A stretch of DNA of 64,000 nt from CATQGW01 sp965242565 (GTDB lineage: Bacteria > Chloroflexota > Dehalococcoidia > Bin125), in contig OZ251457.1 in assembly GCA_965242565.1 (NCBI GenBank), positions 2,914,001 to 2,978,000 on the forward strand. The letters are read 5' to 3'. The translations under genes and the position numbers were made by a program. The stretch's first letter is position 1. The number at the start of each line of letters is the position of its first letter. Under the pieces are notes generated by a model that saw only the letters and a list, made by a program, of their open reading frames with translations, had not been told where the DNA came from and ran no database searches. Shown in pieces: positions 1 to 9,559 of the stretch.

Positions 1-2
1 AT

Positions 3-1136
3 CGTGCGGTCCTGTTCCAGCTTCAACGCTTGGCTTTCCTGCGCGAGCGTCTCCAGGACACGGCGGTCCTGGGCTTCGCGCGTGAAGCGCAACGACGTGG
101 TTGGACCGGTGGTAATGCGGCGCAGGCTCTCAGCGATGCTTGGACCCGCTCGGTGCTTGACGAGGTGCAAGAAAGCGAGCCGACATCACACGCGCCATAC
201 CGGGCAGCGCGTGCGCGTGTCGACGAATTGCTGGCTCATGCAGCCATGCCAACCGCGTGGGCAACTCAATGGCTGCGCGAGTTCGTGGATGCTCGCGACC
301 TGTGGCAACGAGCCACCACCGCGTCTCCGACACCGGCAGCTTGGACGATTGCGCCTGACCAAGCCGCCAATGCGCTGGAGCGATTCTCGGAAACGCTCGC
401 TGCGCTTTGTGCGCTCGCCGCGCTGGATGACGCTCACCTCGACTGGTCAGCACAGCGAATGCGATTGGAGGCGCTCCAGAACCACCGCGCGGTACTGTCC
501 CAACTCCCACGCTTGGCCTCCCTACGCGAGCGCCTGCAGGACGCCGCGATCCTGGACTTCGCGCGCGAAGCGCAACAACACGGCTGGACTGGCGATCGCG
601 CCGCGCGGGCCCTCAACGACGCCTGGACTCGCTCGGTGCTTGACGAGGTGCAAGAAAGCGAGCCGACATCACACGCGCCGTACCGGACAGCGCGTGCGCG
701 GGTCGACGAACTGTTGACTCATACGGCCATGCCGACCGCGTGGGTGGTTCAATGGCTGCGCGAGTTCGTCGAAGCTCAGCGCATCTGGCAGCGCGCCGTG
801 GCGTCCACTCCCACCGCTGCCGTCTGGACTGCCTCGCCCGCAAACTGCGCCACTGCGCTGGCGCAGTTTGCGGAAGCGGCTGACGCCTTCTCTAATCTCG
901 CGGCGCTCGATGATGCCGCTCTCGATTGGGCGGCGCGGCGGGCGCAGATCGACTCGCTGCAACGCGACCGTACAGTCGCGCATCGTCTCCCCCGGTTGCA
1001 CGACCTGCGGGCAAGCCTGAAACGTCGTGGCATGACGCGACTCGTGGCGGCGGTCCATCGACGCGGACTCGACGGGCGCGGCGCGGTAGAGGCGTTTGAG
1101 GACGCTTGGGCTCGTTCCGTGCTGAATGCGGTGAGC
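3..1136 (+). repeat. 483-bp in-frame tandem repeat inside the helicase gene
   Basis: Copy 1 spans nt 3-485, copy 2 nt 486-968, and a partial, more diverged copy starts at 969. The period is exactly 483 nt (161 codons). Each copy begins R-A-V-L or R-T-V-A, followed by LPRL/LQRL and LRERLQD. A 57-nt stretch coding SVLDEVQESEPTSHAPYR is almost identical between copies 1 and 2 (nt 147-203 and 630-686), whereas the rest has drifted. That pattern suggests recent duplication or gene conversion. More copies may lie upstream of the window. Confidence 0.85.
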
Positions 1137-2972
1137 GCGGATGCGCCGATCTTCGCCTCGTTCAACGCTGACGGGCATAACAAGGCCGTCGCGGAATTCT
1201 GCGACGCCGACCGCGAGCACATCGCTCAAAGCCCCCGGCGCGTCGTCCGCGCCTGGGCCGAAGCCGCCGTCGCCGCACGCGACGAACATCCCGAACAGTC
1301 CCAACTGATCATGCGCGAGGCCAACCGCAAGCGGCGCCACCTGCCCACCCGCGACCTCTTCCAGCAGGCGCCCGACGTGCTTACCGCGCTCAAACCCTGC
1401 TGGGTCATGAGCCCGCTCGTCGTCGCCCAGCTGCTTCCGCTCGACGGCGATCCTCCTTTCGACGTTGTCGTCTTCGACGAAGCCAGCCAAATCCCGCCCG
1501 CCGACGCCGTTTCCTCCCTGCTGCGCGGACGCCAGGCCATCGTCGCCGGCGACCCCAAACAGCTACCGCCCACCTCCTTCTTCACCAGCAGCACCGACCC
1601 TGACGACGACGACGACCTAGTCCCCCTGCTCACCCAGGATGTCGAATCAATCCTCGACGCCATGAGCACCCTGCTGCCCATGCCCTGGGGCTCCCGCACC
1701 CTCGGCTGGCACTACCGCAGCAAGGACGAGCGCCTGATCGCATTTTCCAACCACCATGTCTACGACCGCCGCCTCACCACCTTCCCCGGCGCGTTGCCCG
1801 ACGACTGCCTCGAACATGTCGAAGTTCCCTTCGAGCCGGACGCCTCCTGGGTCAGCGGCTCCTACTCCCCCGAGGTACAGCGCGTCGTCGAGCTGATCCT
1901 GCGGCACGCCGCCGAGCGCCCCGACGAGACGCTCGGCGTGATCGCCCTCGGCGCGGCCCACGCCAACCGCATCGCCGAAACCCTGCGCCTCGCCCGACGC
2001 GACCGCCCCGAACTCGACGACTTCTTCAGCGAAGCCAACGCCGAACCGTTCTTCGTCAAAAACCTCGAGCGCGTGCAGGGCGACGAGCGCGACGCCATCA
2101 TCCTCACCGTCGGCTACGGGCGCACCGAGCACGGCCGCATGCGCTACAACTTCGGCCCCATCAACCAGGAGGGCGGCTTCCGACGCCTCAATGTCGCCGT
2201 CACCCGCGCCAAGCGCCGTATGACCGTCGTCAGCTGCTTTTCCCACAAACACATGGACCCCGGTCGGCTCAACAACGAGGGCGTGCGGATGCTGCGCGAC
2301 TACATCGAATACGCCGCCGGCGGCGGCCGCAAACTCGGCGCCGGCGCGATCGACGCCCCGCCGCTCAACTCGTTCGAGATCGATATCAAAAACCGCCTCG
2401 AACGGCGCGGCCTCAAGCTCCAGCCGCAGTACGGCGTCTCCGGCTACCGCATCGACTTCGCCGCAATGCACCCCGATGAACCGGGACGCCCCATCCTCGC
2501 CATCGAAGCCGACGGCGCGCAATACCACTCCGCCCAGGCCGCGCGCGACCGCGACCGTCTCCGCCAGGAAAACCTCGAGCGACTCGGCTGGCGCTTCCAC
2601 CGCATCTGGTCCACCGAGTGGTTCCGCAACCCCGAGCTCGAAGCCGACCGTGCTCTGGACGCCTACCAAGAAGCGCTCGCCGACGACCGCAAAGCCCCCT
2701 CATCCGCGCCGCCGGAAGAACCCCCTGCTGAGCCGCCGGAAGAACCGCCTCCCCCACCGTCGCGCGACCCGCGACCACCGGTGCAGCCCGGCCAAAAGAT
2801 CGACGACTACAGCCCCCGCCAGCTGACCAGCATCATCGAGTGGATCGAATCCGACGGCCGCCTCCGCACCGAAGACGAACTGCTCGCCGAAGCAATGCAA
2901 GAACTCGGCTTCAAACGCCGCGGAACCAAAATCGTTGCCGCCCTCACCGAGGCCATCCGCCGCGCCCGCTGA
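3..2972 (+). CDS. SF1 helicase-nuclease (DUF4011/AAA_11-AAA_12 type with C-terminal REase-like domain), 5' partial
   Basis: The frame is open at the left edge, so the N-terminus and the Walker A motif lie outside the window. Visible SF1 motifs are motif II (VVVFDEASQIPPADA, near nt 1465-1505), motif III (GDPKQLPPTSFF), the VQGDERDAIILT segment and motif VI (NVAVTRAKRRM, near nt 2190-2225). After these comes a Vsr/MTES_1575-like nuclease segment (RIDFAAMHP, then ILAIEADGAQYH; nt about 2365-2630), a Pro/Glu-rich linker and a small C-terminal helical domain. Such helicase-nuclease fusions are often found among phage-defence and DNA-repair genes. The part before motif II contains 161-codon tandem repeats in exact register, described separately. 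The role here is inferred from domains only. Confidence 0.8.
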   Translation, partial: RAVLFQLQRLAFLRERLQDTAVLGFAREAQRRGWTGGNAAQALSDAWTRSVLDEVQESEPTSHAPYRAARARVDELLAHAAMPTAWATQWLREFVDARDLWQRATTASPTPAAWTIAPDQAANALERFSETLAALCALAALDDAHLDWSAQRMRLEALQNHRAVLSQLPRLASLRERLQDAAILDFAREAQQHGWTGDRAARALNDAWTRSVLDEVQESEPTSHAPYRTARARVDELLTHTAMPTAWVVQWLREFVEAQRIWQRAVASTPTAAVWTASPANCATALAQFAEAADAFSNLAALDDAALDWAARRAQIDSLQRDRTVAHRLPRLHDLRASLKRRGMTRLVAAVHRRGLDGRGAVEAFEDAWARSVLNAVSADAPIFASFNADGHNKAVAEFCDADREHIAQSPRRVVRAWAEAAVAARDEHPEQSQLIMREANRKRRHLPTRDLFQQAPDVLTALKPCWVMSPLVVAQLLPLDGDPPFDVVVFDEASQIPPADAVSSLLRGRQAIVAGDPKQLPPTSFFTSSTDPDDDDDLVPLLTQDVESILDAMSTLLPMPWGSRTLGWHYRSKDERLIAFSNHHVYDRRLTTFPGALPDDCLEHVEVPFEPDASWVSGSYSPEVQRVVELILRHAAERPDETLGVIALGAAHANRIAETLRLARRDRPELDDFFSEANAEPFFVKNLERVQGDERDAIILTVGYGRTEHGRMRYNFGPINQEGGFRRLNVAVTRAKRRMTVVSCFSHKHMDPGRLNNEGVRMLRDYIEYAAGGGRKLGAGAIDAPPLNSFEIDIKNRLERRGLKLQPQYGVSGYRIDFAAMHPDEPGRPILAIEADGAQYHSAQAARDRDRLRQENLERLGWRFHRIWSTEWFRNPELEADRALDAYQEALADDRKAPSSAPPEEPPAEPPEEPPPPPSRDPRPPVQPGQKIDDYSPRQLTSIIEWIESDGRLRTEDELLAEAMQELGFKRRGTKIVAALTEAIRRAR

Positions 2973-3017
2973 GCTCGCCCCATCCGGCCGAGCAGCACGC
3001 GACCGGACGCTGCACCC

Positions 3018-3566
3018 TTAACAGTCGGCGATGCCGAGCGCATAATGTATCGCCCACCTCTCCGGCTCCTCCGCATTCGCCGCCCTACGGACGATCTCAA
3101 CGAGCTCTGCGTATACGCGCATGTCGTCGTCGTTTTCGACAAATCGAGGGTCAGCCGGCCGAGTGGTTCGCGACACGAACGTTACGTACTGTCCGTTGAT
3201 CACTCGCAATTCGTAATCCTCAACCCGCGACCCGTTCTGCTCGATGAGCGCCGCGAGCTCCTTTGGCAGCTCGGAATCAGCCGTGAGTCCGTGATCGATG
3301 ATTGAGTCGAAATATGTTTCTTCATATCCCGACTCACTATCCTGTATGCACACATCCTCATCTGGTATCCCCAGGTACTCCCCGCGGTCGTTCGTGTAGT
3401 CAGCCAACGCAAGGCCAAGCTGGCGCCCCGACCCACCCCCAATAGGCCACGGATCGGGCGTTGGCGGCAGCGACGGGCTGGACGAAGGCCCCAATTGCCA
3501 AACGAGCACGGCAATGATCGCCGCCGCAACCGCCACGCCAACGCCGGCGAGAGTGAACGTCCTCAT
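3018..3566 (-). CDS. Hypothetical membrane-anchored protein
   Basis: The ATG at 3566 is preferred because it places a hydrophobic segment (residues about 4-24, ending VAVLVW-like) right at the N-terminus as a signal anchor or signal peptide. A longer frame back to 3626 adds only an Arg-rich stretch. The 182-aa product continues with a Pro/Ser-rich linker and a small mixed domain (about 50-180) with no family I recognise. It lies convergent to the helicase gene with a 45-nt gap and has nothing downstream on its strand. Function unknown. Confidence 0.55.
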   Translation of the reverse strand: MRTFTLAGVGVAVAAAIIAVLVWQLGPSSSPSLPPTPDPWPIGGGSGRQLGLALADYTNDRGEYLGIPDEDVCIQDSESGYEETYFDSIIDHGLTADSELPKELAALIEQNGSRVEDYELRVINGQYVTFVSRTTRPADPRFVENDDDMRVYAELVEIVRRAANAEEPERWAIHYALGIADC

Positions 3567-3894
3567 GGCCGTCTCGCTTCCCGATCCGCCGCTCCTCCGC
3601 CGCCGGGTGGGACCGCAGCGCGTCAAGGCGCATTATCGCACTGCGCACGCCAGGCTACCGCGCGCGTCGCACCCGGCCCCGCCGCGCTCGACTTGATCGG
3701 AGCCTGCCCTGACCTGAACAGAGGCGCTCAAGCCTGACGTCGTTCGCAGGCCGAAGCGACGATGAGGCCGCTGTCGCGGCGAACCGCGGCTGCCGGTGCG
3801 CAGCCCACATCGCCTGTGCGCATTTGCCGCTTGATAGTTGGCTTACCCCAACATACGCTCAGATCGTTGCCAAATACGCACGACAGGGCCGTGA
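3567..3894. other. Intergenic stretch without recognisable gene
   Basis: These 328 bases lie between the divergently oriented small membrane protein and the Fic gene. Short frames here look like chance high-GC frames. I see no hairpin repeat, RNA gene or convincing promoter pair, although promoters for both flanking genes must be in or near it. Confidence 0.4.
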
Positions 3895-4992
3895 ATGCCA
3901 CGCTCGATCACCCTCCTCTGCGACATCGACGACGACCTGCGCGCCCGGATCGAGCAGGCGCAGCGCGCCGCCAACGCCGCCCAGGCCGCCGTCCCCGACG
4001 GCTACGAGCGCTTCCTGCGGCGGCGCGGCGGATACCTCAGCGGGCGCGCCTCCACCGTGATCGAGGGCAACCCGCTCGACGAGCGCGCCTCGCAGCTCGC
4101 AGCCTTTGACGGCGAGGGCGACTCGCCGGCTCACATCGACCTGCGCAACTCGATCGAAGCCTGCGCGCTCGCGCTCGACTGGGCGCAGGACCTCTCTTTC
4201 CACCTCGACCAGGGCGCAATTCGCGCTTTCAATTCCGTGCTCCTGCGCGGCCTGCCCGGGCGCGCCGCCGACAACCGCGGCCGCTACCGCCTCGGCGGCA
4301 GCCTGGTTATGAACACCGCGACCCGCAGCATCGTCTACACCACCCCGCCGCCCGCCTGGCTGCCCGAACTGATGGACTCGCTGGAAGCGCGCATCGCCGA
4401 GTGGCAGCGCGACGACCCGCCCGCCGTCGTCGCCGCCAAAGCCCACTTCAGCCTCGTCTCCGTGCATCCCTTCGAGGACGGCAACGGCCGCACGGCGCGG
4501 CTGCTCGCCGACCTCATCCTGCACCGCGCGGGCCTCACCGCGGACGGAATGGCCGCGCTGAGCGGCGCCATCCTCAGCCGCCGCGCCGAGTACTACGAAA
4601 CCCTCGCCGCCGTGCAGGGCGCGGAGTTCCAGTGCGTCGTCGACGTTGCGCCCTTTGTCCACTTCCACACCTCCGCGCTGCGCGACGCAATCGAAACGCT
4701 GCGCAGCTACGTGGACGCGCTGAACCGCCGCCGCCAGACGCTCCAGGCGCTCCAGGCGCTGCAAGCCGCCGACGCGCTCTCCGAGCGCCGCATCCTCGGC
4801 CTCCTTGCAATGCTTCAATTCAGCCCGCTCTCCGCTTCCACCTGGGGCGAGCTCGCCGAGTGCTCGCCGCAGACCGCCCGAACCGACCTCGCCGCACTGA
4901 CCGCCGACGGCTTCGTCGAACGCATCGGGCGCGGCAAGGCGACCCGCTACGACCTCTCGGCGTACACCCGCGACCTGCTCGGCGCGGCCTAA
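3895..4992 (+). CDS. Fic family protein with self-inhibitory motif and C-terminal winged helix
   Basis: 365 aa. The Fic core motif HPFEDGNGRTAR is complete at residues 191-202, with catalytic His191, so AMPylation or another nucleotidyl transfer onto target hydroxyls is expected. An N-terminal inhibitory helix motif of the type [S/T]xxxE[G/N] is present (S53 to E57-G58), matching Fic proteins autoinhibited in cis. Residues about 300-358 form a MarR/winged-helix-like segment (SPQTARTDLAALTADGFVERIGRGKATRYDL region), common in Fic/DUF4172-type regulators. It is followed by the CoA transferase gene after 50 nt. The target is not predictable. It may be a regulatory protein or a self-contained toxin-antitoxin protein. 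Confidence 0.9.
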   Translation: MPRSITLLCDIDDDLRARIEQAQRAANAAQAAVPDGYERFLRRRGGYLSGRASTVIEGNPLDERASQLAAFDGEGDSPAHIDLRNSIEACALALDWAQDLSFHLDQGAIRAFNSVLLRGLPGRAADNRGRYRLGGSLVMNTATRSIVYTTPPPAWLPELMDSLEARIAEWQRDDPPAVVAAKAHFSLVSVHPFEDGNGRTARLLADLILHRAGLTADGMAALSGAILSRRAEYYETLAAVQGAEFQCVVDVAPFVHFHTSALRDAIETLRSYVDALNRRRQTLQALQALQAADALSERRILGLLAMLQFSPLSASTWGELAECSPQTARTDLAALTADGFVERIGRGKATRYDLSAYTRDLLGAA

Positions 4993-5042
4993 ACCGCCCT
5001 CTACCCTGTGCCCGACCATCACTCCCGCCGAAGGAGGCGCAC

Positions 5043-7655
5043 GTGTCCGACAACGAATCCGAACCCACCGAGGCGCTGCTCGACGGCGTCCGGGTGATCG
5101 AAATCGGCGAGGAAAACGTCGCCTACTCCGGACGCCTCTTCGCCGGCCTCGGCGCCGACGTGATCAAAATCGAGCCGCCCGAAGGCTGCCCGACCCGCGC
5201 CATCGGCCCGTTCTACGAGGATCAGCCCGGCCCCGAACGCTCGCTCTTCTGGTGGCACTACGGACTGGGCAAGCGCTCAGTCGCGCTCGATCTCGCATCA
5301 AGCGGCGACCTGCGCGATTTCGAGCGCCTGCTCGGCAGCGCCGACATCCTGCTCGATGGCACCCCGAACGGCATGTGGGAAGGAATCGGCCTGCCGCTCG
5401 AAACCATCCGCGATCGCTTCGGTTCGCTGATCGTCGCGCGCATGACCCCGTTCGGCGACGACGGCCCCTGGGCCGATTACAAGGCCTCCGACCTCGTCCA
5501 CCTCGCGCTGGGCGGACCGATGATGAATTGCGGCTACGATCCGCAGCCCGACGGTACCTACGACCTGCCGCCGATCGCTCCGCAGATGTGGCACGCCTAC
5601 CACATCGCCGGCGAGCAACTCTGCATGAACGCGATCGCCGCATTAATAGATCGCCGCCGCTCCGGCCGCGCCCAACTACTCACCTGCGCCGTTCACGACG
5701 CCGTCTCCAAAAACACCGAACTGGACCTGATGTCCTGGGTCTACCGCGCCGCCACGTTCTACCGCCAAACCTGCCGTCACGCAGCCGAACAGATCACGCT
5801 TGTACCGTCAATCGGCCCGACCAAAGACGGCCGCTGGGTGATGGCGCTCGGACGCGCCCGCTCCACACAACTGATCGACTTCCTCAAACAGTACGACATG
5901 GTCGCCGACCTCGAGCAGGATCCGCCGGAGAGCGGCGGCGCGAACCGCCGCCCGCGCGGCGAAGCAGCCGCGCACCTCGGCGAGGTCGTTCAGCGGCTCG
6001 TCCGCAAGTTCCGCTTCGGCGACGTTCCCTGGCGCGAGGCGCAGGAGCACGGCCAACTCTGGGCGCCTCTGCGCAAGCCTCACGAAAACGCCGAAGACCC
6101 GCACTGGTGGGAGCGCGGCAGCTTCGCCCGCGTCGCCCACCCCGAGCACGACGCCGAATTCGTCTACACCACCAGCAAATGGGTATCGAGCGAAACTGCC
6201 TGGCGCGTCGGTCCTCGCGCCCCGCTGCTTGGCGAACATACCGAAGCAGTGCTCGCCGACCTGCCCGACGCGCCATTGCCAAACGACATGACCGCATCTC
6301 CGCCGTCGCACGCGACGAGCGACGGCGCGCTCTCGCGCTGGGGAACCCCATTCCCGCTCGACGGCGTGCGCATCCTCGATTTCACTTGGTGGCTGGCCTC
6401 CGGCGGCGCGCCTCGCTACCTCTCCGCGCTCGGCGCGGAAGATATCAAGGTCGAGTGGCACCAAAACCTCGATCTCCGCGTCGGTATGGCCCAGTACGGC
6501 GTCGGCGGACACGAAGCGCGCGCCGCCGCAACCGCGCCGCTGCCCGCCGACATCAGCACCATCAACCGCTCCGGCCAGTTCAACGACTTCCACGCCGGCC
6601 ATCGCGGTCTCTCGCTCAACCTGCGCCGTCCGGAAGGGCTGGAAATCGCCAAGCGCCTCGTCGCCGTCTCCGACATCGTCGCCGAAGGTTTCTCCCCCGG
6701 TGTGATGGAGCGCTGGGGGCTCGGTTACGACGTGATGCGCGAGATCAAGCCAGACATCATCTACCTCTCCCAATCCGGCATGGGTCAGGTCGGCGTCTAC
6801 GGGCGCTACCGCACCGTCGGCCCGATCGCCGCGTCAATGGCCGGTATCTCGGAAATGTCCGGATTGCCCGAACCCTACGCGCCCGCCGGTTGGGGCTACT
6901 CCTATCTCGACTGGTTCGGCGCGTACAACCTCGCCACCGCGATGATGGCCGCTCTCTGGTACCGCGAGCGCACCGGCAAAGGCCAGTGGATCGACTCCTC
7001 GCAAGTCGACGCCGGCATCTACCTCAACGGTACCGCCGTGCTCGACTGGTCCGCCAACGGCCGCGTCTGGCGCCGCTACGGCAACCGCTCGCCCTACAAG
7101 CCCGCCGCGCCGCACGGCGCGTACCGCTGCCGCGCCGACGATCAGTCCGCCGACCGCTGGATCGCCATCGCCTGCTTCACCGACGCGGAGTGGCAAGCAC
7201 TGCGCAAGGTTATGGGCAGCCCCGACTGGACATCGCAGCCTCAGTTTGCCTCACTCGCCGACCGCCTCGCTCACCAGGACCAGCTCGACGCGCACCTCGA
7301 AGCGTGGACCCAAACGCAAGAACGCTGGGACCTGATGGAACGCCTACAGGCCGCCGGCGTCCCCGCCGGCGTCTGCCAGGATGCCCAGGACCGCTACGAG
7401 CGCGACACCCAACTCCAACACCTGCGCTGGCTCACCGAGGTCGAGCACAGCGAAATGGGCGCCTGGCCCGTTCGCGAAGTCCCCGTCAAATGGGACCAAA
7501 CCCCGCCCTTCATGGGCGGCCAAATCGACAGGGGCGCCCCCTGCTACGGCGAAGACAACCACTACGTCCTCGGCGAGCTGCTCGGCCTCAGCTCCAGCGA
7601 AATCGCCCGTCTCGCCTCAGACGGCATCATCGCCGAAGGCCTGACGAGCGTCTAA
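5043..7655 (+). CDS. Double-length CaiB/BaiF (family III) CoA transferase
   Basis: 870 aa from a GTG start at 5043, which has a strong ribosome-binding site (GAAGGAGG, 5 nt upstream); the longer frame to 4401 overlaps the Fic gene. Two family III CoA-transferase units are fused: N-half about residues 15-400 and C-half about 436-870, the latter beginning PLDGVRILDF. Single-unit members are near 400 aa. By eye the C-half keeps the catalytic-Asp pattern (D623 in YLDWFGAYN, 13 residues before AAL), while the N-half has Tyr186 at that place (YHIAGEQ). The likely reaction is transfer of CoA between carboxylic acids in catabolism; the substrate is unknown. Confidence 0.85.
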   Translation: MSDNESEPTEALLDGVRVIEIGEENVAYSGRLFAGLGADVIKIEPPEGCPTRAIGPFYEDQPGPERSLFWWHYGLGKRSVALDLASSGDLRDFERLLGSADILLDGTPNGMWEGIGLPLETIRDRFGSLIVARMTPFGDDGPWADYKASDLVHLALGGPMMNCGYDPQPDGTYDLPPIAPQMWHAYHIAGEQLCMNAIAALIDRRRSGRAQLLTCAVHDAVSKNTELDLMSWVYRAATFYRQTCRHAAEQITLVPSIGPTKDGRWVMALGRARSTQLIDFLKQYDMVADLEQDPPESGGANRRPRGEAAAHLGEVVQRLVRKFRFGDVPWREAQEHGQLWAPLRKPHENAEDPHWWERGSFARVAHPEHDAEFVYTTSKWVSSETAWRVGPRAPLLGEHTEAVLADLPDAPLPNDMTASPPSHATSDGALSRWGTPFPLDGVRILDFTWWLASGGAPRYLSALGAEDIKVEWHQNLDLRVGMAQYGVGGHEARAAATAPLPADISTINRSGQFNDFHAGHRGLSLNLRRPEGLEIAKRLVAVSDIVAEGFSPGVMERWGLGYDVMREIKPDIIYLSQSGMGQVGVYGRYRTVGPIAASMAGISEMSGLPEPYAPAGWGYSYLDWFGAYNLATAMMAALWYRERTGKGQWIDSSQVDAGIYLNGTAVLDWSANGRVWRRYGNRSPYKPAAPHGAYRCRADDQSADRWIAIACFTDAEWQALRKVMGSPDWTSQPQFASLADRLAHQDQLDAHLEAWTQTQERWDLMERLQAAGVPAGVCQDAQDRYERDTQLQHLRWLTEVEHSEMGAWPVREVPVKWDQTPPFMGGQIDRGAPCYGEDNHYVLGELLGLSSSEIARLASDGIIAEGLTSV

Positions 7656-7671
7656 ATGAGAGCGGGCCTGC

Positions 7672-9516
7672 GTGAAGGTGCTAAACTGGGTACTTGGAGG
7701 ACATCGCAGCGTGGTGAACGCATCGTGGCTTGTCAGGCAAGCAGTCAAATGGGCGACGATGCTTGTTCGGGCATCGAGGCGCGCCTGGCGTGCCACATGC
7801 AGGCTGTGGGCCAGATCGAAAGGCTGGCTCGTCCCGCTTCTGAGCTCGCTGGTGTTCACATTGGTTGTGTTCGGTTCGCTGTACTGCATTCTTCGAACGG
7901 TTGAAGAGTCCGTAGGCAGCGCGGACGCGGGCAATCTCGGGGCCATCCTCGGGGCGCAAGCCGCGATGACGGCCATCTTCCTCGCGGCGATGATCTTTAT
8001 CGTGGAAGCGGTCCACCGACGCGAGGACCTCGATGATCCGCTCTACGAGTTGTTCTTGCGGAAGTCATGGGCGCGGTGGGTCTTCTGCGCCGCCGTCTGG
8101 CTTTTCGTCGGCACAGCGGGCGTGTATCTCGTCGGGTCGGTGACTCAGTGGTCGGCGAGTGTCGGTGGGAGTCGCGGCGACATCTTAGGTTTGGCGTCGC
8201 TCGTGACCGCTGCGTTGATCGTCTTGGCGTTCCTGCTCAGAGCGCTCCACATCCTTCGTCCGACGACCTACCGAGAGGGCAAGCGAGAGGTGACCGTTGC
8301 CCAAGCGCGTGCAGCGGTGCGAGCCCGTGGGCAAGGTTCGGATTTGCAGCGACTGCTGGCTCGGATCGGTCGCACGACGTTCGGCAAGTTCACCGAAACC
8401 GAAGACCAAGCTAACCGCGTGGTCGAACGCGTAGTTGACGATGCCCATAGGGCCATTGCCAACGCACGCCTGACGGATGTGCTCGACGCGATCGCGACGC
8501 TAGAGAGCGTGGCAGCAGCAGTCGCCGGCGAGATGGAGGTTGTTACGGAGAAGACGCCGGATGCGTTGCCTGATCAGCGCTCCGATTGGCCGACGTACGG
8601 CCCGATGAATGCCGGAGTGCATCGGCTGATCCACGCAGCGTACTCTCAAGGTAATCCTGACGTCACCACTTCTGCGTCCGAAGCGATACGAAATCGGCTC
8701 GCGCCGAGCGTGGAGGGAGGCAGCGAGCTGTTCGTGGCCGTCATCCTAAACGTGATGCACGACGAGCAGGACATGCCGGACAGGCGCGTCTACCGAAGAG
8801 GATCACACCACAACGTGCTCGAGCTCTACGGGATCTTCTCCGATGCTCTGCGTGCAGCACTGTCCACGACTGACGTTGGTGTAGATGCCGCGCGAAAGGA
8901 TCGCATCGCGCAGAACGTGATTGCCGGAATTCATACATACGGAGTCAGGGCCCTGCTGCGTGCCGACCGGCGCGGTTTCGAAGATGTTGCGCAAGTGTTG
9001 TTCAGGCAAGTCGAAGTATGGCTCGGAGGGCCTACCACTGGCGCCGTGGATAACGACGATACTCACGCGTTGCTGCGTCGAGTTGGGTTGGCGATGGTCG
9101 GGCTTGCCTTGGCCAAAGGTGTAAACACCGTTGTGCAAGCTGCGCAGGACCGACCGGTTCCTAAGCCCTCGGACTTGTACGACGCTCTTCGCGAAGACGC
9201 GCTTGCGAAGTACGGCGTTGTTTCAGAACTCTCAATTGAGTGGTTCCGCGCAACTGGACATACCCTGCGCGACGACGAGGACATCGCTTTCATCGAAGAG
9301 CGGTCTCTCGACTTCGTGCGACTAGGATACATGTGGTTGATCGTCGCGACGGAACACGATGACAGTGAGCACTGGGCGTCACACCGAACGCTGATTCGCC
9401 AAGAACTGTCGGAAGTCTGGCTCCGCCGTCGGTGGTCCCTGCTACGTGCATTCGCCGAACCGCGATCCGATGAGTACGCGGCGATCGAGCGGTGGTGCGA
9501 CCGGGTATTCTCATAG
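7672..9516 (+). CDS. Hypothetical four-helix membrane protein with large soluble domain
   Basis: 614 aa from a GTG start 17 nt after the CoA transferase stop. A basic N-terminal stretch (about 1-50) precedes four hydrophobic segments at roughly residues 51-74, 89-112, 133-155 and 170-194. A polar, mostly helical domain of about 400 aa follows and is probably cytoplasmic. I recognise no catalytic motif. Codon use is somewhat less GC-biased than in the neighbours (for example runs such as gttgcgcaagtgttg), which may mean transferred DNA. It ends convergently with the serine hydrolase gene. Confidence 0.6.
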   Translation: MKVLNWVLGGHRSVVNASWLVRQAVKWATMLVRASRRAWRATCRLWARSKGWLVPLLSSLVFTLVVFGSLYCILRTVEESVGSADAGNLGAILGAQAAMTAIFLAAMIFIVEAVHRREDLDDPLYELFLRKSWARWVFCAAVWLFVGTAGVYLVGSVTQWSASVGGSRGDILGLASLVTAALIVLAFLLRALHILRPTTYREGKREVTVAQARAAVRARGQGSDLQRLLARIGRTTFGKFTETEDQANRVVERVVDDAHRAIANARLTDVLDAIATLESVAAAVAGEMEVVTEKTPDALPDQRSDWPTYGPMNAGVHRLIHAAYSQGNPDVTTSASEAIRNRLAPSVEGGSELFVAVILNVMHDEQDMPDRRVYRRGSHHNVLELYGIFSDALRAALSTTDVGVDAARKDRIAQNVIAGIHTYGVRALLRADRRGFEDVAQVLFRQVEVWLGGPTTGAVDNDDTHALLRRVGLAMVGLALAKGVNTVVQAAQDRPVPKPSDLYDALREDALAKYGVVSELSIEWFRATGHTLRDDEDIAFIEERSLDFVRLGYMWLIVATEHDDSEHWASHRTLIRQELSEVWLRRRWSLLRAFAEPRSDEYAAIERWCDRVFS

Positions 9517-9559
9517 AGAACGCACCCTAGTATCGCACCACGACATCCGCGATCGCTCG

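Noticed and set aside
669..1490. Long minus-strand frames antisense to the helicase gene (for example 669-1490 and 1647-2669)
   Set aside because: The plus-strand frame carries recognisable helicase and nuclease motifs; the antisense frames are the usual high-GC mirror frames and show no family pattern.
5252..7675. 807-codon plus-strand frame overlapping the CoA transferase
   Set aside because: Arg/Pro-rich composition in a different frame from a clear CaiB-type protein; a shadow.
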